From Rhea pennata (lineage: Eukaryota > Chordata > Aves > Rheiformes > Rheidae), in assembly GCF_028389875.1 (NCBI RefSeq), contig NC_084682.1:2056001-2120000 (forward strand): DNA of 64,000 nucleotides, written 5' to 3'. The notes beneath the pieces were generated by a model. The model did not search any database, was not told where the DNA came from, and worked only from the letters and a program-made list of their open reading frames with translations. Positions 35,690 to 45,900 of the stretch are shown here, in pieces (within the stretch, counting starts at the first letter, position 1; every line of letters begins with the position of its first letter). The translations under genes were made by a program, and so were the position numbers.

Positions 35690-38229
35690 TAAAGGTATTT
35701 TTGCTCTCTAGGCCTGTATTTAATTTCAGTTCTCAATATTAAAATGCAAATGTCATAATTTTAAGAAGTGTTCGGAAAACTTCCCTTTACACTGTGGTGC
35801 TCTTTTTCCCCCCGGGTGAATGTTATTTGTCTCACAGAAGTGGTTTTGTGATTAGTAGTTGGAGCTGTTTCAGATTGTGTTGTGTTAGAGTCGCTCCTGA
35901 TATTTTAAATCCAGTGAGGATAACTATTATTAATTGACGTTTTAGTACACTTTTTACTCCCTTAATTCTTGCCATGATTTATAAACCCTTTGTTGAGATC
36001 CATGAAATCTTGCTTTTAATAAACAACTCATTTCATTTCTGACAAAACTGTGAAGTGGCTTGTTCCAGGCTGCAGCTGGAAAAAAGTTGCTGTTTCTGTT
36101 GCTTGTCGGTGCTGGCACGTGGAGCGCGTGGCCGCCGGAGCGCGCAGCCTCGCTGGGCACCGGCCTGCTGGGCTGCTCCGCGCGGACAGCGTGAAACCGC
36201 TCCGTGTCTCGGGAGAACTTCTGAAAGACTGACCAAAAATGGCTTAAACATAATGAAGCCATATCCATGAAATTCTCAGTGTGGCTAATATTAAAAAAAA
36301 AAAAGAAAACTCACCCAATAACCCGTTTCAAAATATTCTGCAGACGATTAAGATATTTTCCATTCAGAAAAGCCTATTAATAGCAAGAAGGACTTTTCCC
36401 TTAAATTCAGCTGGTGTGTTTACAGCAATTTTGAATTCAACTGCAGCCATCAGAGAGTTAATATGTTTATAGATATCTTTTCTTTAGTTTTTACAGATTT
36501 AGGGACGCATGAAATATTAGACTGAGTGGGAAAAACACAACTTGTGTAAAATATCTTCTCTTGAAATGAACTCAAAGGGAACTTGGAAAGAAACACCTAT
36601 AAGTATCAATATCATTACACTTCAAAGTGTAATCTCTAGTATTTCAAATGAATTCTTTATTTCATAATGTGCTTTATTAGACAATTACATATTTATAGGT
36701 CTAACTTTCCCTTTTGTTTGAAAGGTTGCTGCTATTTTGAACATCATCTTCCCCTCCCCCAGATAGAGTTTTTACCTTTAAGTTTTTATATTAGAAAATA
36801 CTGTTAAATTATACATGGTCCATTTTAAACTCAAGTTTAATTTTGAAAGCAGATTTTATTTTTTAAAGTATCTTTCCCTCTAAAATGTCATGCTTTCAGA
36901 ATGTCTCTAGACTAATTATTAGTCCTCGTTCTTGGGCTCTAGTTCGTTATCTAACTTACCATTTACCTTGTGCAGTTGAATTTATCGTAAAAGCAGAAAA
37001 ATGAGAGTGTGTTATTTAAATGGCCAGAGTCAGTCTCCTGGTCTGTCACTGAAAGCAGGATGCTGAGGGACACAACCGGTGAAATCCGACCTGCATGCAG
37101 TTGATGGCAAATCTTGCTTTAATTTCAGTGGGCTAAAACGTCATTCTTGCTCATCTGCAAAAGCAGGAAGAGACTTCCCTTTGTCAGTGCAGGACCGAGC
37201 TCAAAGTGTTCATGGTCTTGAAGGACACCGAGATCTGTGTATCGATACTGCTTTTAAAGAAGCTTGGGCTGATGTATCATGGGTTTTCATTTGTGGTTTT
37301 GTTTAAGTGTAACACAGATAAAAGAAGGGCTTGCGGGGCAATGGGCTGTACTGCACGTGCATGTAGACACGTTCTTCTGAGCGCTTTGGATTCCCTTGTA
37401 ATGTTGAGAAATTTGAAGCAACTGTTTTCAGAACCCCCCTCCCATGCACAGAAGTTGGTATTAATGTAACTTGTTGACCTTATAGCCGACCTTGTGACTT
37501 CCTGCCTCTAGGGCACAGAGCGGGGTCTTGTGCCGTGGGGCCTCCAAGCCCCCAGTAAATGGCCTCAGGCCGAGTTTAAAGTCTGCTGACTCCTGCAGCG
37601 GACCTTTCGCTGGAGCCTGGAAGCTACTAAGCAGTTTCCTTCTCCCAGTGAGTAACTTTAAGCAATTTAAAATTAGCATTTGCCCAGTCTGCTAAAATAC
37701 CTTGAATTCAATGTAAAAACAAACTTCAGGATTTGAGCTTATCAAAGCCTGTATCAAATTCATTCTAATCTAGACTTATTCCAATCATGTTTGGTTTTAC
37801 TAATGATGCAAATGAGGTTGAGGCCATTCACATGGTTTTGTATCAGTGGTAACTACTGATTTCAGTCTAGTGGATTTTAGTCTGGGAGAAACAGAAAGCT
37901 GCTTAAACTGTAAACTTCACACAGCGTGGTTCAGTCTGGAGAATACCTTTAATCATTTCTAGCATTCTTTAAAACTATGATACTAGCTGTTCAGTTAGGA
38001 CTCTGGAAGAAACAAATTTTGAAAAAGTTATATTCATGGCCTAGCTCTTGTATTGAGGATCAGGAACCTAGATAACATTGTAAACTGATCAGCCAAATGA
38101 CTGAAACATACTACTATTTTTTTTCCCTAAATTGAATTGAGATTTGCGTAAAACTGCTGGTCAGGATTAAACCACATTCTCACTGTTATTCCAGATACGT
38201 TAATACAGTTCTGAATAGGAAGCCAACAC
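35690..38229. other. SYNRG-DUSP14 tail-to-tail intergenic region
   Basis: It lies between the two inferred 3' ends. It is mostly AT-rich with no supported gene. A sharp GC/CpG-rich patch at about 36110-36215 stands out from its surroundings. A moderately GC-rich stretch at 37480-37640 also has no recognisable content. Confidence 0.5.
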
Positions 38230-39620
38230 GTGTTCTTGTTTAATCTTTATTTTTTTTTACAAGTGTAGAATCTCATTTAAATCAGATATCTATCTCAGCA
38301 TCCAGCAATCTGTATTCCTCCTTCAGAGATGCAGCAAAGGACAGAAATGTCTCATCGGGGAACTTAACTTGCTTTGTCCTGGTGGTGGTCCAGTTACATG
38401 CTTTAACGAAACTAGTATCCTCCCATCTGCAAGGGAGTGAACAACACTCAGGATCCAGCTGCTACACCACTGAAAGACTTCTCCCACTTCTCAAGCTGCA
38501 ATCTTTCTCATCGTAAACAAAACAAGGCAAAGCCTTCTCCGTAAAGCCATCTTTGTCCTGGAGGTTGGGTAGATTGCCATTTTGTGAAGAGTAATTCTAG
38601 AATGCAACATAACCTTGAGGACATAATGAAGTGATTTAGAAATGGGCTAAGGCAGATCACAACCATACGTAGAGCTAAGTAATCAAGCAGATTTACCTAC
38701 TTCCAGTTTACTGGTTGATTGAAGATCAGAAAACACAGCTCGGCCCCTTAGGAAGGTGGCCCTACACACAAAGTTTCCTAAATGTTTCTTTGGCTGGCCA
38801 GTGCAGGAAAGGCTAACCGCTCACTTGTCTTGATCCATGCTTGGACAAGAGCTCTGTTTACTCTCCACCCACAGAAAACACTAGTATTTTTCAGAAGAGT
38901 AAGTGTATTCCAGGACTGTTGCCCTGGCACGGAATGAGTGAAAAAGGACCTTGTATTTATTTGGTTTGAACCATTTAAATTTTACTTTACTTGTGGCCGA
39001 CATGAACTAACTTCACTCTTCTTTAACTTTTAATACAGATTAAGAACTGACTAAAGATCTCAAACACTATATACTGAGAGTTACTACAGATGTTAAAGAA
39101 AACATCAGCACTAGCAACACAACTCTGCACTCCTCCTTTCCTGGCTCTTAGTAAAACCCACTCCGTTAAGAGTAGGGCCTCGTTCGTTCTGTGCTAGCGC
39201 CGCTCCCTAGCCACTACAGGATTCTGCAAGGAAGCAAACAAGCTATTAAAGAAATATCCAGACTACTGCATCACAAAGCGTTACTTTGTTCATTAACTCT
39301 GCCAAATGCCTTTTAGGCCTTTCCTTGTAGGATACTAGTAAACCCACTAAAAAAAAGAGGAGAGAGGCTTTATGAGAGGAATAAACTTATAAGGAGGCCT
39401 CATTCTGCTAAATCAGAGAAATATGGATGGGGGAATCCCTGTAGAGAGAAATGCTTTGAAGGGAATTGTTGGCCTTGCAGGTTAGTGAGGTGAGAATTAA
39501 CTGAGGTTCCGCTGTATGGTAAAGAACCAAAGTTGGCTGTAGAAAGAGAAGGGAATGTCTCCAGTCTGGTAGACGCAGAACAGCAAGTCCCTTCTGTTGT
39601 GCTTCCTGTGTGCAGTCACA
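38230..39620 (-). other. DUSP14: DUSP14 3' UTR (inferred)
   Basis: On the - strand the sequence after the TAA at 39621-39623 has no further frame and runs to AATAAA (plus-strand TTTATT at 38246-38251), followed by a GT-rich stretch. That gives a 3' UTR of about 1.4 kb. A second AATAAA (plus-strand TTTATT 38956-38961) would give about 0.66 kb. Both may be used; the boundary is inferred. Confidence 0.55.
38246..38251 (-). terminator. Likely DUSP14 polyadenylation signal (AATAAA on - strand)
   Basis: Reading the - strand: AATAAAGATTAAACAAG, then a GT-rich run containing GTGTTGG about 20 nt later, a typical signal plus downstream element. The alternative hexamer is at 38956-38961. Confidence 0.5.
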
Positions 39621-40217
39621 TTAAATTCCCCAGTAAGGCATCAGGGGTCTCCTCTCTCTCTCATAAACGTCTGGGATGATGCCATATGGTGTCTGTACCA
39701 TTTTAACCGTCGTCTTCCCAAAGAGCTTCCTCTCGTAGTCTATCAGTTGCCTCCAGAAGCCCACGTTGGGGCGTATAACGGGACGTCTTGATTTGACCCA
39801 GTTGTAAGCCTCAAACAGGGACACCTTGTGGTACTTCATCAGATAGGCGATGCACAGGGTGGCCGACCTGCTTACACCAGCTGCACAATGGACTAAGGTG
39901 GCCCCGTGCTTCCGTGCCACGCTGTTTATCTTGTCAGCGACACTGTCGAAGTACAGGGAGATGGGGGCATTGGGCATATCGGCCAAAGGCACTTTCACGT
40001 ATTCAAACTGGGGCCAGTTAAAGTTGGGAATCTCAATGGTAGCATTGATTATGCAAGTGATTCCCCGGGACAGGAGCAGGTGCCGATTGGAGGCGACGCT
40101 GCCCCTGCTCAGGTACAGTGAGGGGGTGATTTGGGCAATGCCCCCAAGGGCACCTTCAGAAAGCATTCGTGGAGCCATCAGAGTTCTCGGTAAGGAGTTG
40201 TGGCTTCTGGAGGTCAT
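39621..40217 (-). CDS. DUSP14: Dual specificity phosphatase 14 (MKP6/MKP-L), complete, single coding exon
   Basis: A 198-residue atypical dual-specificity phosphatase, the same length as human DUSP14. It dephosphorylates MAP kinases (JNK, ERK, p38) and, in T cells, TAB1-type substrates, in the cytosol. The catalytic signature VHCAAGVSRSAT puts the nucleophile at Cys111 and the P-loop Arg at 117; the general acid is Asp80 (LADMPN). There is no CH2/rhodanese domain, as expected for the atypical group. The start is the ATG at 40217-40215. The frame extends 5 codons further upstream, but the codon at 40232-40230 is GTG and the mammalian protein begins at this ATG. The ATG context is weak (T at -3). 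The whole frame lies in one exon whose acceptor is at 40336-40337. It is convergent with SYNRG and in the same direction as TADA2A. Confidence 0.98.
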   Translation of the reverse strand: MTSRSHNSLPRTLMAPRMLSEGALGGIAQITPSLYLSRGSVASNRHLLLSRGITCIINATIEIPNFNWPQFEYVKVPLADMPNAPISLYFDSVADKINSVARKHGATLVHCAAGVSRSATLCIAYLMKYHKVSLFEAYNWVKSRRPVIRPNVGFWRQLIDYERKLFGKTTVKMVQTPYGIIPDVYERERRPLMPYWGI

Positions 40218-40335
40218 GGAGGATCTTGGCACTCACGCTTCCATTATGGGAAGAGATCCAACGTGATCTTCAGCCAAGGGAAGGATTGTCTGGCTTGGTG
40301 GTGCTAGAACCGCAAGAGCTTCCTCCACTTGGTCA
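40218..40335 (-). other. DUSP14: DUSP14 coding-exon 5' UTR with splice acceptor
   Basis: On the - strand, gcttgtcttttgcag ends at plus position 40336 and is a strong acceptor; the exon then runs 118 nt to the start codon. It contains a 3-codon uORF, ATG GAA GCG TGA (40244-40233), with A at -3 and G at +4, ending 15 nt before the main ATG. Confidence 0.75.
40233..40244 (-). promoter_or_regulatory. Minimal uORF (Met-Glu-Ala-stop) upstream of DUSP14
   Basis: Read directly from the - strand. The uORF ATG has a strong context (A at -3, G at +4), while the DUSP14 ATG has T at -3 and A at +4. Such an arrangement normally lowers initiation at the main start or depends on reinitiation or leaky scanning. 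It is not known whether it is conserved. Confidence 0.65.
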
Positions 40336-42122
40336 CTGCAAAAGACAAGCAACACCACATGAGCAGGGTAGCTGTCCCATGAGACCTCATCTATGTAAGA
40401 GGAAAGGAAGCTCAACTCTCCCTGCTGTGGCCTGGACAACCTCTGCTGGCAAACCTCTGTAGGATAAGGCTGTTCTAAGTTTGTACAATGCTTTTTACCA
40501 TGGGGCCCCCAGGTCCTGCCTAGTCAGATATTAACAAAAAGTCTCTCAGTGTTAGTAGCTCCAATTACTTGTCAGGGGCTTAAGCAGCCTATTGGTGGAC
40601 CTGGACAGTATGTTTCCTGGGTTAGCATATGGAAGATTAGTTTGTTTTTTTTCTTTGTTTTCAAAAGAAGCAACTTTACAATTGACTGGAGTTCAAAGGG
40701 ATGGTGAGAAGCATCTCAGGTTGGATACAGATGCCAACAATTTAGAATCCCCTGCCCTCTCCCCAGTGCTATCCCCCTCCCTTATTAGACACACGAAAGT
40801 CCCTGCCAAAGCACATAAACATAAGAAAGATGCTCATTAGAAAAGGCAGTGAATCATGTCCATCTAGATCAGTAATCAGCCCTCATCTAGGCTGGGGAAC
40901 TGTGGAAACAATGACCTGGTTATGTCAGAAGCTGAGAGTAAAACCAAAGCAGAGGCAGGGACAAGGGAAGCTCTCTTCCTGCTGCTTTACAGACTGATTA
41001 ATGTTTTGGAGAAAGGAAGACTCTATAAAGGCTTAGGTTCTGCTGTTTGAGCCACCCATCCCTGGCTACCTCTACCATGGACCCCAGGAAGGACAAGATC
41101 AGGGCATTCCTTTTATTTCAATAGCTACATTTTTAAAAAAAGAAAAGAAGGCAAAAGAAGTTAAACACTTGCTTTTATTCCCCCCATTTCTTTAGATCTT
41201 TTCTAAAGTCAGTGGAGAAGCCACAAGCAAGGGGACAAGCCCAGGAGTGTTAGTGGTTTGCACGTCATCTTTACCTAAGCCTTCTCCAGCAGGAGACTGG
41301 CCCTTGGAGGGGCTCCTGTCTGCATGAGATGGGGAGTTACTGCTCTGTCTCCCAGGTATGTATGTCTGAGCCCACCAGAGGTGATACTGGGCCCCAGGCA
41401 GAGGCGATATGGGCAATGCTTAGCAGCTTGCTACCTATGCAGCTGCTTGGGCGAGAGGGTGTCCTGTTCCTCCTGCAGTTAACTGCCTGCCTTGGAGACA
41501 GCCCTCCATCCCCAGTGTTTGCTGTTGCCCAGGGGGTGATGCTGGACATGGAAACGTGTGGGTTATATCCAACATACTACCCATCCCATGTTTCCTAGGG
41601 AAGACCTCTTTGGGGCAGGAGCAACCTAGACCCTCTGAAAGGGCTGAAATACTCTTGACTACAGTTTCCCCCAACCTTGACGCAATTGCCGAGTGGTCTG
41701 TCTCTGCTGAGTGCTCTGGGAATGGCTGGTAGGTCTCAGCAGCAGCTGGTAATGCTGCCAGCAGGTTTTTGGCCTGTATTTGCAGTATAGTAACTTAACG
41801 AGCACAGCATGGTCTCCTACGTGCCTTCTCTATCAGCAGCCACCTGAGCTGCTCCTGAAAACATGGGCCCAAAGTGCCAGGACTGCAGGAGTTTGCACCC
41901 CTCCATGAAGATGTTTGCTATAGCCATGAGTGCTGAGCACCTCCTCTAGATTCCTCTGCTGCAGTCACCCAGCTGGAGCAGCAATGGAAGTAATGTTTTT
42001 TCCAAAGGAACAAAATCCTTTGATTAAGCAGGGGAAATCCATGCTCAAATATCTATTACTACTGACAATGCAAAGAACTTGGACACTCACACTCAGTAAC
42101 AAACTGCGCTGCTCCCAATCAC
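40336..42122 (-). other. Probable DUSP14 5' UTR intron
   Basis: It lies upstream of the coding exon on the - strand. It is mixed composition with no supported coding region; open frames here are short and overlap each other on both strands. I see no repeat or RNA gene. Confidence 0.4.
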
Positions 42123-42190
42123 CTGACAAGCACACAGATACTGCGTACTGCTGAAGCTGGAATGTCTCACACAACGTGTCCAACACCGAC
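42123..42190 (-). other. Candidate non-coding DUSP14 exon
   Basis: On the - strand a strong acceptor (cttttctctttccag, AG at plus 42191-42192) is followed 68 nt later by CAG|GTGATT, a fair donor (GT at plus 42122-42121). Mammalian DUSP14 has non-coding 5' exons, so this could be one of them. It is based on splice motifs only, with no transcript evidence. Confidence 0.3.
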
Positions 42191-42589
42191 CTGGAAAGAG
42201 AAAAGAGCATTGATTTTCATTAGGCTCTGTCCTGAATCCAAATAGGACACAAGGCAGTCCCCTCCTCCAAGGTACGCTTATGGCATGCTCTGTGCCATCG
42301 CCCTTGGCCAGGACAGCGGGTGCCGAAGGGCGGCGAGCAGGGGAGGGTTGGGGAAAGGACTTGCACTCCCCTATGATACTCGTTTAACAATGAAGAAAAC
42401 TGCAGCCAGCTCTGCGCAGGGAGCACTCAGGCAATCCAGAGCCAAGCAATGCCAGGTGCTGAACCTGCCTTTTACTACTGGGGTAAGACTGAGCAAAGAG
42501 CAGTGAATTGCTGCCTGGGCCTGGGCCAACGGCTGTGTTCCTGTGCTCTCTACTGCCACGGGAGAGTCGCTGAAACGAACAGTTTTGGG

Positions 42590-42970
42590 CAGGTGATGTG
42601 GCAGAGGGTCCCCGGAGCTGCGACGGCTCGGCAGGGCAGGCTGTGCACCGCGGCGCAGCGAGCAAAGCCGCGGTGTGGTGCGGGGCCGCTCCGAGGCAGG
42701 GCGGGCTGAGGAGGCACCGGTGGGGCGCAGGAGCTGAGATGATGAGATGAGCCGGCCGGCCGGAGGCAAAACAACAAACCCAAACAGGATTTTTAACTCT
42801 GCGCCTCCCTTAAGGAGGGCTGGGAAACATCAGCACGCCGGGCGACCTGCAAACGCGCTGCTGGGCTGCAAGAGGGCGGCAGGTAACTGCTGCAGCATGT
42901 TGCCCCGGCTGCTGGCCAAGAGCCCGCTGTGCGGACGGCGCTGCGTGGACGCCCACCACCTGCCCAGAGC
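42590..42970. promoter_or_regulatory. CpG-rich patch 2.3 kb upstream of the DUSP14 coding exon
   Basis: CpG dinucleotides are dense here compared with the flanks, with runs such as gccggccggccgg. It could be an alternative DUSP14 promoter or an orphan CpG island. Overlapping open frames on both strands are what GC-rich DNA gives by chance. I see no TATA box or convincing donor. Confidence 0.35.
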
Positions 42971-45900
42971 CAGCAAGGGCAGGGCCGCTGCTGGCTCTCC
43001 CGATGCTGGGCGTGACAAGGGAGGACCCTGTCCGTCAGCCTAAGTGTTGCCTTTTAAAAGTGCTGAATCCGAGGTCTTTGTTTGCTCAGTTATTTAGTCT
43101 TAGCTCAGCTTTCATTATGGGAAATTAGCCAGCAAATTACCTCCCTGCTTCCTTGATGTCATCTGCGTTTGGATGACGCTCTCTTGAGCAGATCTGCTGT
43201 TGCCTGGGTTGAAGACCGAAGTCCATGAGCCCAATGCTCAGACCAGGATATTTTTGAGAGGCTCAAGTATGAATGAGAATTTGCCTTTTACTAGAAATCA
43301 GTGGGACCAGGCAACAAGTTCCTCCTCCATCATCACAGCTTTAGAGAGACCATAGATGGTCATAGATGCCCAAACTGAAATGTCACCCAAGTCCTAGCGG
43401 TAGCATGGACCATGCAGCCTAGAACCAGCAGGATGATCTGGGTTATCTTTCCTTGGCAAACAGGAGGACAGTCTTCACAGGTCTCCTGCAAAAGCCCCCG
43501 AGCCTGGCTGCAGGACTCGCCACCGCTTCTGCAAGCTCCAGAATGGAGGCTTGTTGCGCTCGGTCTAACCGAATGGCAACGTGGAGGAAGCAAGCCTTGC
43601 CCAGCCTGGCAGCTCCTGGAGGCAGGGTGGGAACTGGCAGGAGAGCTCGGCTGCTCGAGCACCTTAGTCAGCCTCCTTCAGTACCTAATGCCAGCTCCTA
43701 CTTGATTCACAGGTAATAACCAACAGATCAGAGGAGAAGGGAGGCTTTCGTTACATGGGCAGTCCTCCTCTTGCCCCATGGACGAGGTGTCACCAATGAG
43801 AGCAGCTCCTTCCAGCAGAGCACTGAGAGCAGCACTGCCTGCTCCAGTGCTTCTGCAGTGGAAACATCCCTGCCTTCCCCACATCCTTGCCACTGTTTAG
43901 GATGGACAGTTCAAACAAAAATTCCTTTGCACTTCTCAGACTGCAGCCAGCTGCCCTGGGCTTTGTGCTGGTGAAGTCGGCCTCTCCTCCTCCCTGCCCG
44001 AGGGGATGCAGCTCGCTGTCTGAGGTGTCCCTGGCACATGAGGGTCCCAAAGTCCCAGAGCCAGCTCTGAACAACCTTCACCTCCAGTACAGCACTGAAT
44101 ATGCTGCACAGCTTTGACGTAATCTTGCTCTCCTCTGCTCTGTGCCAGGCTATTTCATTTTCTCCGGTACTGTGCGTTGTTCCTCCTCAGCCCAAGAGTT
44201 AATATTTTGACTAAAGATCAGATCTTATGTGCCAAAAGCCAGTGAAGAGGAAATGCGAACCTTTCAGTCTTAAATGTGAAGGTGGAAGCTCTGGATCTTT
44301 TCAGAGGTGAGCGCACACATTTGCATTTCAGAAGAGAGGCTGTGACAGCTCACCTGGCCATGCTCGAACCCTTGCCAGTGCACTCACCTCTGCAGGTCAG
44401 GGCCCTGGGCCTTGGTGCCTCTGGGCACCAAGCACTGGAGCAGTGTCCTGGCCGCGCACCCATGGAGAGATGGCTTTGCTAATGAAGTCAGTCTCATTAG
44501 CAAGAACTGCAACAACAGCAAGCAGCCGTGGGAGCAGCGCTGCTGCTGTTGGCCTGCGCTGGACACCAAGCCACAGCCCAGAGAAACCTGTGCCTGCCCA
44601 GGACCTGCACAGCCAGCAGCCTGTGCCATCCACACAGCTTGGGCTCCTAACTCTGACGGCAAAGACCGGGGCAGTCAGATCCCTGCCTGCTGCCCCGGTT
44701 GCAGCATCTGCCCCTGTGTAGCTCTCAGCACAGTGCTGGCTCAGCTGCACACCCAGCCCCACGCACACAGCGCTACGCCTCATCTCAGGCTGCTCCCCAC
44801 GAGGGGTTCGGAGCATTCCTGCTCCGTGGCGGTTTGGGAAGGGCTCTGCCTGTTTGCAGGTAGCAACTTATTCTGACATTTGCATGTGACAGGCTGGGCT
44901 TGCTCTGCAGACTCTGCAGCCGCCAGGCTTGCAGGAAGCTGCCTGCACACAGCATGCAGCCCTGTTCCCGAGCAGCCCTAGCCACTCACCCGAGGTGCCA
45001 TCTTACAGGCAGCCTAAATGTACGCTCAGCTGGCTGAGCAGCTTTCTACTACTGGTGATGGTGCTCTCACAGGGCCTGCAGGCACACTGGGGAAGCCCAG
45101 GAAGAGAGGAGCAACACAAAATACGTGCATATCAGTCCCACTTTGCTTTGCTGCTGGCTGCAATGGAGGGAAAGGGCAGATGTTGGGTCTAGCTGGGAAT
45201 GCAGCCTCCAAATGAGGGTTCCCCATATCCCCACTACGTGCACTTCTCGGAGCTGCACTTCAGCAGCTCCAAGTCGCTGACGCCAGGCAGCACTGCCTCT
45301 CTTTGAACTACAGCAGCTTCGTCCAGGAAGAGTTAACGTTTTGGAGAGGGTATCGTTATGTAAGAGGGAGATAAGGCTGCTGCGAGTGGTCAGATCAAAT
45401 GCCTGCGGGGCTGAGGATGCTGCCTGGCAGTGGCAGGAGCAGGTGCTGAGGGAAGGCAGCTAAGAAGCAGGGAACGGTGAGCACGGCCCCTGTTTCATAG
45501 CTCTCACACAGTAGGCACTGGTAGGGATGCCGCTGCCTGTAACATACTGTCTCAGGCATGTGACAGAGCCGCGCTCCTCCTGCCTACACAAACCAAGCTG
45601 AACATCTGCTGTCTTGCAGGGAGCCTGAAATGAAAGCGGCCTCGTCTGGCTCGGATGGCAGAGGCCGTGTGTTTGGTGCAGCAGCTTCAGCTGATGATTA
45701 GAAGCTGCCACCATGCGCGCAGGTTTGTGTCTTTACCCAGCCTGACAGCTGGACCTTTGTGCAATGCTTCTGCCTGGCCCCAGCCCCCTTCAGAACAACG
45801 GCTTTCCCTAAAAGGTGCTTTGCAATCCCACAAAACGCTATTTGCTCCTGTTAACAAGCCCAATTTATTCTGCCATCTTCCCTCTGTAAGCTAACACTGT

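Noticed and set aside
40218..40232. Five extra N-terminal codons for DUSP14
   Set aside because: The upstream codon at 40232-40230 is GTG, not ATG. The ATG at 40217 gives exactly the 198 residues of mammalian DUSP14.
39850..40266. Plus-strand 138-codon frame over DUSP14
   Set aside because: It is the antisense shadow of the well-supported phosphatase frame.
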